DNA of 64,000 nt from Limnohabitans curvus (lineage in GTDB: Bacteria; Pseudomonadota; Gammaproteobacteria; Burkholderiales; Burkholderiaceae_C). The position numbers were made by a program, and so were the translations under genes. Of the stretch, positions 8,995 to 17,132 are shown in pieces; positions within the stretch are counted from its first letter, which is position 1; every line of letters begins with the position of its first letter. The stretch covers positions 2,294,001 to 2,358,000 of the forward strand of contig NZ_NESP01000001.1 in the NCBI RefSeq assembly GCF_003063475.1. Direction: 5' to 3'. Under the pieces are notes generated by a model. That model was not told the origin of the DNA. It worked only from the letters and a program-made list of their open reading frames with translations, and ran no database searches.

Positions 8995-9650
8995 AAATTG
9001 AAAACTTGTGCGTGTCGCTTGCCGGGTCTCCCATCCTGCGGTCTTTGTCCTTAGACATTCACGCAGGGACGACCATTGCGATCGTGGGTCGCAATGGCGC
9101 GGGTAAGACCACCTTGTTGCGCAGCATCATGGGCCTCATCCCCGCCACCTCGGGCGAGATGCATTTGGATGAACACAACTTGATGCGCTCTGCGGCGCAT
9201 TTGCGCACCAGCCTCGGTATCGGTTATGCACCCGAAGACCGCGTGATCTTTCCAACGCTGTCGGTTCAAGAAAACCTAGAACTCCCTTGCGAAATTCTTG
9301 AGTTATCAAGCCAAGAGGTTGAGGAACGACTCGCGCATGTCTTGGATGTTGTGCCGCAATTGAAGCCCATGCTCGCAAGATCGGGTGCAGCCTTGTCTGG
9401 TGGTCAAGGCAAGATGGTGGCGCTGGGGCGTGCCTTGATGGTGGGCAGCGCCATTGTGTTGTTGGATGAGCCATTTCAAGGCTTGGCACCTGCGCTGGCA
9501 CTTCAATATTCAGAGGCACTGGGGCGACTGCGCACGAGCCGTCCAGATCTATCCGTGGTCATCACCGAATCCAACTCGGCCTTGTTGACCGATATTCCTA
9601 ACCAAATTTTGACGATTGAGCGCGGCTCATTTGTTGAAGCCATTCACTAA
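8988..9650 (+). CDS. livF: ABC transporter ATP-binding protein (LivF family)
   Basis: A 220-residue second ATPase of the importer. It has Walker A GRNGAGKTTLL (residues ~34-44), a canonical signature LSGGQGKMVALGRAL, and Walker B IVLLDEPFQGLAP. At 220 residues it is slightly shorter than most LivF proteins (about 235), with a compact C-terminus. A pair of ATPases where one has a degenerate and one a canonical C-loop suggests one weak and one strong ATP site. The stop is 21 bp before the aldehyde dehydrogenase gene. Confidence 0.9.
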   Translation: MLKIENLCVSLAGSPILRSLSLDIHAGTTIAIVGRNGAGKTTLLRSIMGLIPATSGEMHLDEHNLMRSAAHLRTSLGIGYAPEDRVIFPTLSVQENLELPCEILELSSQEVEERLAHVLDVVPQLKPMLARSGAALSGGQGKMVALGRALMVGSAIVLLDEPFQGLAPALALQYSEALGRLRTSRPDLSVVITESNSALLTDIPNQILTIERGSFVEAIH

Positions 9651-9671
9651 AGAAAGTTTGAGGCAAACCCC

Positions 9672-11105
9672 ATGACAAAAATGTTTATCAATGGACAGTC
9701 TGTCAATGCACTGTCCGGCAAGGTGTTAGATGTTCTTTCACCCGTCGATGGTCAAAAATTCGAAGAAATTCCTAGAGGCGAAAAGGCCGATGTCGATTTG
9801 GCTGTGAATGCCGCGAACAAGGCGTTGGATTCTGCCTGGGGAAAAATGACAGCGCTTGAGCGCGGTCGTTTGCTCATGAAGTTGGGCGAGAAGGTGCTTG
9901 AGCATCACGCCGAACTCGCCGCGCTGGAAGCCCGTGATACGGGCAAGCCGATGACGACGGCTAAAACAGACATCACTGTTTTGGCGCGTTACTTTGAGTT
10001 TTATGGTTCAGGGGCGGACAAGATTCACGGTTTGGTGTTGCCATTTCTGGATGGTTACACCGTCAACGTGTTGCGTGAGCCACTGGGCGTGACGGCACAC
10101 ATCATTCCTTGGAATTACCCAGCACAAATGTTGGGCCGAAGCATCGCACCTGCATTGGCCATGGGCAATGCGGTCGTTGTGAAGCCCGCTGAAGATGCGT
10201 GCTTGACCCCCATTCGTGTGGCGGAACTGGCCAGAGATGTTGGCTTCCCTGACGGCGCCATCAACATCGTGACCGGTTTGGGCGAAGAGGCGGGCGCTGC
10301 ACTGTCTGAGCATCCTGGCATTAACTTCATTTCATTCACGGGTTCGAACGAGGTTGGGGTGCTGATTCAAAAGGCTGCCGCCAAGAATGTCATCAAATGC
10401 GTGCTCGAACTGGGTGGCAAATCACCGCATGTGGTGTTTGGCGATGCAGACCTGGACCGTGCCGTGCCAATCATCACGCGCGGCATCATTGCTAATACCG
10501 GCCAAACCTGCACGGCAGGCAGCCGCTTGATTGTTCAAAAAAGCATTTACCCAGAAATCATGGAGAGGCTTGCCAAGCAATTTGCCCAAATCAAAGTCGG
10601 CACGCCCGACATGGACTTGGACTGCGGCCCCGTTGTGAATATCGCGCAGCGTGATCGCGTGGCGTACTTTTTGAAAGAGGCCGAGAAGTCTGGCATTGAG
10701 ATGGTCGCTCAGGGTGTGCTTTCACCAGGCCTGCCGAAAGAAGGCTACTACGTCACACCCACGTTGCTGGGCAATGTGCCAGCCAACCATCGTTGTGCAC
10801 AAGAAGAAATCTTTGGCCCCGTTTTGGCGGCCATGTCGTTCGACACCGAGGCTGAAGGCATTGCGTTGGCCAATGGCACGGACTTTGGCTTGATGGCCGC
10901 TGTTTGGACCGAAAACGGTGGTCGTCAGCAACGTGTGTCAAAGGCAATCAAAGCAGGTCAGGTGTACATCAACGCGTTCGGCGCAGGCGGCGGCGTTGAG
11001 CTGCCTTTTGGCGGTGTCAAGCGCAGCGGCCACGGTCGTGAAAAAGGATTCTTGGCACTTGAAGAAGTCAGCACAACCAAAACAGTCATCAACTATCACG
11101 GATAA
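9672..11105 (+). CDS. NAD(P)+-dependent aldehyde dehydrogenase
   Basis: A 477-residue ALDH-superfamily enzyme that oxidises an aldehyde to the acid. The oxyanion Asn is in PWNYP (N148), the general base Glu in LELGGKSP (E246) and the nucleophile in NTGQTCTAGSR (C280), so all catalytic residues are present. It lies between the transporter ATPases and an SDR, with a Zn-alcohol dehydrogenase three genes downstream. A two-step alcohol to aldehyde to acid route feeding the upstream CoA-transferase is a reasonable inference. Substrate class (betaine-aldehyde-like, aromatic or short-chain) is not evident from sequence. Confidence 0.88.
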   Translation: MTKMFINGQSVNALSGKVLDVLSPVDGQKFEEIPRGEKADVDLAVNAANKALDSAWGKMTALERGRLLMKLGEKVLEHHAELAALEARDTGKPMTTAKTDITVLARYFEFYGSGADKIHGLVLPFLDGYTVNVLREPLGVTAHIIPWNYPAQMLGRSIAPALAMGNAVVVKPAEDACLTPIRVAELARDVGFPDGAINIVTGLGEEAGAALSEHPGINFISFTGSNEVGVLIQKAAAKNVIKCVLELGGKSPHVVFGDADLDRAVPIITRGIIANTGQTCTAGSRLIVQKSIYPEIMERLAKQFAQIKVGTPDMDLDCGPVVNIAQRDRVAYFLKEAEKSGIEMVAQGVLSPGLPKEGYYVTPTLLGNVPANHRCAQEEIFGPVLAAMSFDTEAEGIALANGTDFGLMAAVWTENGGRQQRVSKAIKAGQVYINAFGAGGGVELPFGGVKRSGHGREKGFLALEEVSTTKTVINYHG

Positions 11106-11120
11106 AAACAGGAGACAAAC

Positions 11121-11873
11121 ATGGGTAAATTAAAAAACAAAGTGGCCATCGTGACAGGGGCCGGCGGCGGCTTCGGTGAAGGCATTGCTGAGCTTTACGT
11201 GAAAGAGGGCGCCAAAGTCATCGTGGCTGACATTCGCGGTGACGCCGCGAAGGCCGTGGCTGACAAATTGGGCGCCTCTGCGAGCGCCTTCACCTGTGAC
11301 GTGTCTAACGCAGACAGTGTGAACGCGCTGGTGGCGTACACGGTGCAAACATTTGGTATTCCCGACATCGTGGTGAATAACGCCGGCGTGACGCATTTGA
11401 ACAAGCCGATGCTTGAAGTCACGGAAGCTGAGTTTGACCGTGTGTACGACATCAACGTCAAATCAATTTTCCACATGGCGCATGCCGCTGTGCCGCAAAT
11501 GCGCAAGAACGGTGGGGGTGTCATTTTGAACGTCGGTTCGGTGGCGGGTATCCGTCCGCGTCCAGGCCTGACTTGGTACAACGGCTCTAAGGCCGCGGTG
11601 AACATCATTTCAAAGTCGATGGCCGTTGAGCTGGGTCCAGAAAAAATTCGTGTCAATGCGATCTGCCCCGTCATGGGTGAGACCGGCATGTTCACTCAGT
11701 TCATGGGTATGCCAGACACCCCAGAAAACAGAGCCAAATTTTTAGGCTCTATTCCATTGGGTCGTTTCTCGTTGCCAAGCGATGTGGCGGCGGCAGCGCT
11801 CTTCTTGGCAAGTCCAGAAGCAGAGTTTTTTACAGGCGTTGAGTTGCCTGTGGATGGTGGTCGGACTGTGTAA
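11121..11873 (+). CDS. Short-chain dehydrogenase/reductase (SDR)
   Basis: A classical 250-residue SDR with the cofactor motif TGAGGGFG (residues 12-19), NNAG (86-89), the catalytic Ser140 and YNGSK (Tyr153, Lys157). Asp37 after the second beta strand (VIVADIRG) suggests NAD rather than NADP preference. A ribosome-binding site (AGGAGA) precedes the ATG by about 8 bp. It is co-directional with the ALDH 15 bp upstream and the binding-protein gene 37 bp downstream. It probably oxidises or reduces a hydroxyl intermediate of the same pathway; the family is too broad to say more. Confidence 0.88.
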   Translation: MGKLKNKVAIVTGAGGGFGEGIAELYVKEGAKVIVADIRGDAAKAVADKLGASASAFTCDVSNADSVNALVAYTVQTFGIPDIVVNNAGVTHLNKPMLEVTEAEFDRVYDINVKSIFHMAHAAVPQMRKNGGGVILNVGSVAGIRPRPGLTWYNGSKAAVNIISKSMAVELGPEKIRVNAICPVMGETGMFTQFMGMPDTPENRAKFLGSIPLGRFSLPSDVAAAALFLASPEAEFFTGVELPVDGGRTV

Positions 11874-11910
11874 TTTGGGTTAGTGGTTCATTCATAAAAG
11901 GAGATAAATC

Positions 11911-13212
11911 ATGAAGATGAAAATTGCGAAAAAAGCAACGGTGCTGTTGAGTGCCTTGATGCTGTCTGGATTGACTTTTGCGCAGCAAAAGCCAGCCGAG
12001 ATCAAAGTGGGCATTACGACGTTCTTGTCGGGCCCTGCCTCTGTGTTTGGCGTGCCAGCCAAGGCGGCAGCTGAACTCATGATCGATGACATCAATGCCA
12101 AGGGTGGCATTGCCGGCGTGAAGATTTCACCTGTCTTTATTGATGAAGGTTTGGGTGGTGACAAGCTCTTGTCCGAATACCGCCGCGTGGTGCAAGACCA
12201 AGGTGTGCGCACCATGTTCTCGGCCATCTCCAGTGGCAACTGCAACATTGTTGCGCCCGTTGCGGAAGACTTGAAAGTTCTGAACGTGATGTGGGACTGC
12301 GGCACTGAGAAGCTTCTGGAAGAAAAGAAGTTCCGCTACGTCGTGCGTACACAAGCGAACGCCACCACAGAAATGGTGGCCACGGTTGTTTACCTGCTCA
12401 AGACCAACCCTAACTTCAAGACCATCGCTGTGGTGAACCAAGACTACGCTTGGGGTCGTGACTCTTGGGAAATTTTCCGCAACACGTTGATGGCACTGAA
12501 GCCTGATGTCAAGGTTGTGGGTGAGTTCTTCCCGAAATTCGGTGCGGCTGATTTCTCAACGGAAGTTTCACGTTTGTCGGCGCTCAAGCCCGATGTCATC
12601 TTGTCGACCTCTTGGGGCGGTGACCTTGACACCTTCGTTCGTCAATCGGTACAGCGTGGCTTGTTCAAGCAATCGAAATTTGTGTTGCCTTTGGCTGAGA
12701 GTTCGTTGGAGCGTTTGGGTGCCACGTTGCCTGATGGCGTGATCGTGGGCGCACGTGGTGACCACTACTTCTTGCATCCAGAAACCAAAGACGATGCAAG
12801 CCATAAGCAGTTTGTGCAGAAATTCAAAGCCAAAACTGACACGTACCCCATCTACTCCGTGTATCACATGGTTCAAGCCATCACAGGCTTGAAGGCAGGC
12901 TACGAGCAAGCCATGAAAACCAACGGCGGCAAATGGCCCAGCACAGAAGAAGTGGCCGATGCCATGCACACCATTGAGTTCAAAGGCTACGGTCGTCCTG
13001 TCAAGATGCGTGCGGATGGTCAAGGCTTGGAAGATCAACTGTTGGGCGTGACCAAGAAGACTGCCAAATATCCCTTCCCTGTGATGGATCAGATGATGAT
13101 CATTCCTGCGGATACTGCAACGACACCTGTGGGTCAGAAGTCACCTGAGTGGGTCAAGACAATCAAGACTGATTTGTTGGACCAAAAACTCAAGACTTAC
13201 TCGGCGAACTAA
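11911..13212 (+). CDS. ABC transporter periplasmic substrate-binding protein (LivJ/LivK-like)
   Basis: A 433-residue type 1 periplasmic binding protein. A lysine-rich N-terminus, hydrophobic core and TFA-QQ boundary form a secretion signal of about 23 residues. The mature part starts with EIKVGITTFLSGPASVFG, followed by the Asp/Gly-rich lobe typical of LivJ-like receptors (MIDDINAKGGIAGVKI). It should deliver substrate to the livHMGF transporter, although it is separated from it by the ALDH and SDR genes. A strong SD (AAGGAG) precedes the ATG. At over 400 residues it belongs to the longer HAAT receptors often linked to aromatic or organic acids rather than amino acids; that link is only suggestive. 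Confidence 0.9.
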   Translation: MKMKIAKKATVLLSALMLSGLTFAQQKPAEIKVGITTFLSGPASVFGVPAKAAAELMIDDINAKGGIAGVKISPVFIDEGLGGDKLLSEYRRVVQDQGVRTMFSAISSGNCNIVAPVAEDLKVLNVMWDCGTEKLLEEKKFRYVVRTQANATTEMVATVVYLLKTNPNFKTIAVVNQDYAWGRDSWEIFRNTLMALKPDVKVVGEFFPKFGAADFSTEVSRLSALKPDVILSTSWGGDLDTFVRQSVQRGLFKQSKFVLPLAESSLERLGATLPDGVIVGARGDHYFLHPETKDDASHKQFVQKFKAKTDTYPIYSVYHMVQAITGLKAGYEQAMKTNGGKWPSTEEVADAMHTIEFKGYGRPVKMRADGQGLEDQLLGVTKKTAKYPFPVMDQMMIIPADTATTPVGQKSPEWVKTIKTDLLDQKLKTYSAN

Positions 13213-13236
13213 GCCAAAGCACGAAAGGTAATTGTT

Positions 13237-14364
13237 ATGAAAATCAGAGCGGCAGTTCTTAACAGCGTGGGTGCGAGTTCTCCTTTTGTGGAGTCAAAGC
13301 CTTTGTCCATTGAAGAGTTGGATCTGCGCGATCCAGGTCCAGGCGAAGTGCTGATCAAGCTCAAAGCTGCGGGGCTCTGTCACTCTGATTTGTCTGTGAT
13401 TACTGGTGTGAGGCCTAGGCCCACGCCCATGGCTTTGGGCCACGAAGCCTCCGGTGAGGTGGTGGGATTGGGTGCGGGCGTTCTCGACTTGAAAGTCGGT
13501 GATCTTGTCGCGCTGGTTTTTGTGCCGAGTTGTGGCCACTGCATGATGTGCATGGAAGGCCGTCCTGCTTTGTGTGAGCCTGGTGCCAAAGCCAACACCG
13601 AAGGCACGCTGCTCAGTGGCGCGCGTAGGCTGTATGGGTTTGGTGGCAAGCCCATTCATCACCATGTGGGCGTTTCTGCATTTGCTGACCATGCGGTTGT
13701 TTCACGCAGATCATGCGTGAAGATTGAAGCCGACATTGATCCGGTCGAGGCTGCATTGTTTGGCTGCGCTGTGTTGACGGGTATGGGCGCTGTGGTGAAC
13801 ACCGCTGGCGTGAAGGCTGGCAACTCGACGGCTGTTGTTGGCTTGGGCGGCGTTGGTTTTTGTGCCGTTTTAGGCGCGTTGGCTTCTGGTGCGCGCCATG
13901 TGATTGCGGTGGATCTGCATGAAAGCAAATTGAACCAAGCGCTGAGCCTGGGTGCCACCGCTGCATTCAATGCCAAAGATCCTGATTTGTTGAAAAAAAT
14001 CCAAGAGCTCACCAAAGGCGGCGTTGATTTCGCCTTTGAGTTTGCAGGCTCTGTGCATGCCATGGAGTCCGCTTACCGGATGACACGACGTGGTGGAACC
14101 ACTGTCACGGCAAGCCTGCCGCCTCCGGGCGATACCTGGGGTTTGCAACATGTAAACTTGGTCGCAGAAGAGCGAACCGTCAAAGGTAGCTATGTGGGTT
14201 CTTGCATCCCCGAGCGAGACATTCCTCGCTATGTAGACCTCTACTTGGCAGGAAAACTTCCCATCGATAAGTTAATGGGTGAGCGACTGACCCTTGAGCA
14301 GATCAACTATGGTTTTGATCGATTGAGTACGGGTGAGGCGATGAGAGATTTGATTGTCTTTTGA
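13237..14364 (+). CDS. Zinc-dependent alcohol dehydrogenase (MDR family)
   Basis: A 375-residue medium-chain alcohol dehydrogenase. Catalytic zinc ligands are predicted at C48 (GLCHSD), H69-E70 (LGHE) and C177 (FGCAVLTG). The structural zinc site is complete at C99, C102, C105 and C113. The NAD-binding fold is seen in VVGLGGVGF. The glutathione-independent class III-like layout resembles aryl- or short-chain-alcohol dehydrogenases. It follows the binding-protein gene by 24 bp and is the last enzyme before the LysR gene. It would carry out the first oxidation of an alcohol whose aldehyde goes to the enzyme at 9672-11105. Confidence 0.88.
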   Translation: MKIRAAVLNSVGASSPFVESKPLSIEELDLRDPGPGEVLIKLKAAGLCHSDLSVITGVRPRPTPMALGHEASGEVVGLGAGVLDLKVGDLVALVFVPSCGHCMMCMEGRPALCEPGAKANTEGTLLSGARRLYGFGGKPIHHHVGVSAFADHAVVSRRSCVKIEADIDPVEAALFGCAVLTGMGAVVNTAGVKAGNSTAVVGLGGVGFCAVLGALASGARHVIAVDLHESKLNQALSLGATAAFNAKDPDLLKKIQELTKGGVDFAFEFAGSVHAMESAYRMTRRGGTTVTASLPPPGDTWGLQHVNLVAEERTVKGSYVGSCIPERDIPRYVDLYLAGKLPIDKLMGERLTLEQINYGFDRLSTGEAMRDLIVF

Positions 14365-14446
14365 TGCTGCATTGCACTTGATCGTGGGCCTGGCTGGCGT
14401 GTCTGTATTGGGTTGAGCCGACGCCTGATACAGGTAGAGAAAAGTC

Positions 14447-15346
14447 ATGCTTCCAGATAATGATTCATTAGCGTTGTTTGTGAAAGCTGCCGAGTGTGGC
14501 AGCCTCACCAAAGCAGCCGAGGTCTCGCACATGAGTCTTGGCGCTGCGAGCCGCCGCATCGCGTTGCTTGAGCACAAATTCAAAACCATTCTTTTTGAGC
14601 GCACCTCCAAAGGCATTCACCTCACCCCTGCAGGGGCTGCGCTGGTGCACTATGCCAAAGATCTTTTGGTCGACCTCAACAAAATGCAATCGGAAATGAG
14701 CGCATTTGAGGCAGGCAACAAAGGCGTGCTGCGCGTTTTGGCTTCGACATCGTCCATGGCGCAATGCTTGCCAGAAGACTTGGCGCTTTTTTCAAAAGCC
14801 CACCCTGATTACAAGCTGATTGTTCACGAGGCGTGGAGCAACGAGATCACGCAGTCCATCCTTGCTGCCGAAGCCGATGTGGGCATCATCATGAAGGGCG
14901 CGTTCACGGCGGGATTGGATGTGTTTGACTATCGAACCGATCACCTGGCCGCACTGTTTCGAAGCGACCATCCTTTGGCTCACAAAGACAACTTCAGTTT
15001 CAGTGACGTGCTTGACTACGACCTCATCGGACTAGAGGGCAGCGCCAATTTGATGAAGCTCTTGACGATGGAGGCGACCAATCTAGGGAAGACGATGAAG
15101 TTGCGTGTTGAAGTGCGCAGCTTTGAGGCTGTTTTGAAAATGGTTCAGTCTGGGCTAGGCGTTGGCTTGCTGCCCAAAGATGTGGGTTTGTCCAAGGCTG
15201 CGAGTGGTGATGTGGTTTGCCGCCCCTTGCCCGAACCTTGGGCCGTGCGACAAATGCTGATTTGTACGCGTCAGGGGCAATCTAAAAATCTTGCCCTGAC
15301 GAATTTCTTGTCAACTTTATTGGGCAGTATTCCCAAAGCAGCTTGA
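14447..15346 (+). CDS. LysR-family transcriptional regulator
   Basis: A 299-residue LysR-type regulator: an N-terminal winged helix (LALFVKAAECGSLTKAAEVS through FERTSKGIHLTPAG, residues ~5-65) followed by a PBP2-like effector domain. It lies in the same direction as, and 82 bp downstream of, the alcohol dehydrogenase gene, and 127 bp before a Bug-type receptor gene. It is therefore a candidate regulator of the catabolic block, the receptor, or both. No clear T-N11-A palindrome was spotted in the spacer on either side. Confidence 0.88.
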   Translation: MLPDNDSLALFVKAAECGSLTKAAEVSHMSLGAASRRIALLEHKFKTILFERTSKGIHLTPAGAALVHYAKDLLVDLNKMQSEMSAFEAGNKGVLRVLASTSSMAQCLPEDLALFSKAHPDYKLIVHEAWSNEITQSILAAEADVGIIMKGAFTAGLDVFDYRTDHLAALFRSDHPLAHKDNFSFSDVLDYDLIGLEGSANLMKLLTMEATNLGKTMKLRVEVRSFEAVLKMVQSGLGVGLLPKDVGLSKAASGDVVCRPLPEPWAVRQMLICTRQGQSKNLALTNFLSTLLGSIPKAA

Positions 15347-15473
15347 GGTGTTTCTCTCCTGTCCCCTGGTTGACAAAAATAGCCTCTTTCAGAGGGCGTG
15401 TGCGGGTTTTTAGGGGGACGAATAGCGGGCTGATGCGGCGATCATCTGTACCAATTCAGAAAGAGGAGATGAG

Positions 15474-16442
15474 ATGACAAAAATCAAAACACTGCTGACC
15501 GCTTGTGCTTTGGCATGTGGCTTGGCCCACGCCCAAACTTACCCAGACAAGTCCATCACCATGGTCGTGCCTTTCGCCGCAGGTGGCCCCACCGATGTGG
15601 TGGCTCGCATGATGGCCATTCCAATGGGCAAATCTTTGGGCCAACCGGTGGTGGTGGAAAACGTCAACGGTGCCGGCGGCACGATTGGTGCCACCAAGGT
15701 CGCTCGTGCAACGCCCAACGGCTACACCATCTTCTTGCACCACATGGGCATGTCGACAGCGCCTGCGCTTTACAACAAGCTCAACTTCGACCCCCTGACT
15801 GATTTCGAATATATCGGGCAAGTGCTGGATGTGCCGATGACACTGTTGGCTCGTAAAGATATTCCTGCCAACAACTTGCAAGAGTTGATTGCCTACATCA
15901 AAGCCAATGAAAGCAAAGTGTCCTTGGCCGATGCAGGTTTGGGTGCTGTGTCTAACTTGTGCGGTTTGATGTTCAAAAGCGCGATTGGCGTGAATATCAA
16001 CACCATCCCCTACAAAGGCACAGGCCCTGCCATGAACGATTTGTTGGGTGGCCAAGTAGACATCTTGTGTGACCAAACGACGCAAACTGTGCCGATGATC
16101 AAAGACGGCCGTGTCAAAGTGTTTGGCGTGACCACGCTCAAGCGCTTGGCTGCATTGCCCAATGTGCCAACCTTGGATGAGCAAGGCTTGAAAGGCTTTG
16201 AGGTGAAGGTGTGGCACGGCATGTATGCGCCCAAAGGCACGCCAGCGCCTGTGTTGAAAAAACTCAACACAGCGATGCGCTTTGCCATGGCTGATCCCAC
16301 CATCAAGCAGCGATTGGCTGATTTGAGTTCAGACATCCCGTCCGCAGACAAGATGACCGCCGATGGTTTGAAAGATCACCTCAAGTTGGAAATCAACAAG
16401 TGGGGCCCCATCATCCGAAAAGCGGGTGTCTCAGCGGATTGA
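15474..16442 (+). CDS. Tripartite tricarboxylate transporter (Bug/TctC) substrate-binding protein, orphan
   Basis: A 322-residue Bug-family periplasmic receptor with a cleavable signal (TLLTACALACGLAHA-QTYP), then YPDKSITMVVPFAAGGPTDVVARM, the family-defining first loop. The usual ENVNGAGGTIGATKVA and PYKGTGPAMNDLLGGQVD segments follow. No TctA/TctB membrane genes are nearby, as is common in Comamonadaceae and Bordetella where these receptors are highly amplified. The family binds carboxylates such as citrate, malate or nicotinate. The position at the end of the catabolic block and after a LysR gene suggests a linked dicarboxylate ligand. An SD (AGGAG) precedes the ATG. Confidence 0.9.
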   Translation: MTKIKTLLTACALACGLAHAQTYPDKSITMVVPFAAGGPTDVVARMMAIPMGKSLGQPVVVENVNGAGGTIGATKVARATPNGYTIFLHHMGMSTAPALYNKLNFDPLTDFEYIGQVLDVPMTLLARKDIPANNLQELIAYIKANESKVSLADAGLGAVSNLCGLMFKSAIGVNINTIPYKGTGPAMNDLLGGQVDILCDQTTQTVPMIKDGRVKVFGVTTLKRLAALPNVPTLDEQGLKGFEVKVWHGMYAPKGTPAPVLKKLNTAMRFAMADPTIKQRLADLSSDIPSADKMTADGLKDHLKLEINKWGPIIRKAGVSAD

Positions 16443-16461
16443 TTCGCCAAGACTTGATTTC

Positions 16462-16490
16462 AAGGTCACCGTCAGGTGGCCTTTTGTGTT
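16462..16490 (+). terminator. Rho-independent terminator of the Bug gene
   Basis: Arms AAGGTCACC and GGTGGCCTT (one G-U pair) enclose a GTCA loop and are followed by TTGTGTTTT. The hairpin overlaps the 3' end of the convergent nth gene. Confidence 0.6.
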
Positions 16491-17113
16491 TTAGGCTTGA
16501 AGCTGCAAAACTCAGACACACCACACTGCCAGCACAGCGGCTTGCGCGCTTGGCACACATAGCGCCCATGCAAGATGAGCCAGTGGTGTGCATCGACCAA
16601 GTACTGTGGCGGGATGCGCTTCATCAGTTGCATTTCCACCGCCAGCGTCGTTTTGCCAGGCGCTAAGCCCGTGCGGTTGCCTACGCGAAAAATGTGCGTG
16701 TCCACCGCCATGGTGGGTTCGCCAAATGCCACGTTCAGCACCACGTTGGCCGTTTTTCGACCCACGCCAGGCAGGGCTTCGAGCGCTTCGCGTGTGCGCG
16801 GTACGAAGCCTTGGTGTTGTTCTACCAAGATGCGGCAGGTCTGCATCAGATGTTTGGCTTTGCTGTGGTACAGGCCAATCGTCTTGATGTAGTGCTCTAG
16901 GCCATCGAGGCCCAAATCCAAAATTTGCTGCGGTGTGTTGGCCACCGCAAACAGCTTGCGCGTGGCCTTGTTCACCCCCACGTCGGTGGCTTGTGCGCTG
17001 AGCAACACAGCGCTGAGTAACTCGAACACGCTGGTATATTCCAACTCGGTATTGGGCTGCGGATTGGCTGCTTTCAGCGTCGCAAAAAAAGGCTCAATGT
17101 GCTGTGTTTTCAT
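16472..17113 (-). CDS. nth: Endonuclease III
   Basis: A 213-residue DNA glycosylase/AP lyase that removes oxidised pyrimidines in base-excision repair. The helix-hairpin-helix LPGVGRKTANVV carries the catalytic Lys at position 120 and VDTH carries Asp138, the same numbers as in E. coli Nth. The C-terminal C-x6-C-x2-C-x5-C cluster (CQARKPLCWQCGVSEFC) binds [4Fe-4S]. The frame is open further upstream but the ATG ending at 17113 gives the normal family length. It is divergent from the aminotransferase gene with only 19 bp between the start codons, so their promoters must lie within each other's coding starts or leaders. Confidence 0.95.
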   Translation of the reverse strand: MKTQHIEPFFATLKAANPQPNTELEYTSVFELLSAVLLSAQATDVGVNKATRKLFAVANTPQQILDLGLDGLEHYIKTIGLYHSKAKHLMQTCRILVEQHQGFVPRTREALEALPGVGRKTANVVLNVAFGEPTMAVDTHIFRVGNRTGLAPGKTTLAVEMQLMKRIPPQYLVDAHHWLILHGRYVCQARKPLCWQCGVSEFCSFKPKTQKAT

Positions 17114-17132
17114 ACGACCATTATTCCCCACC

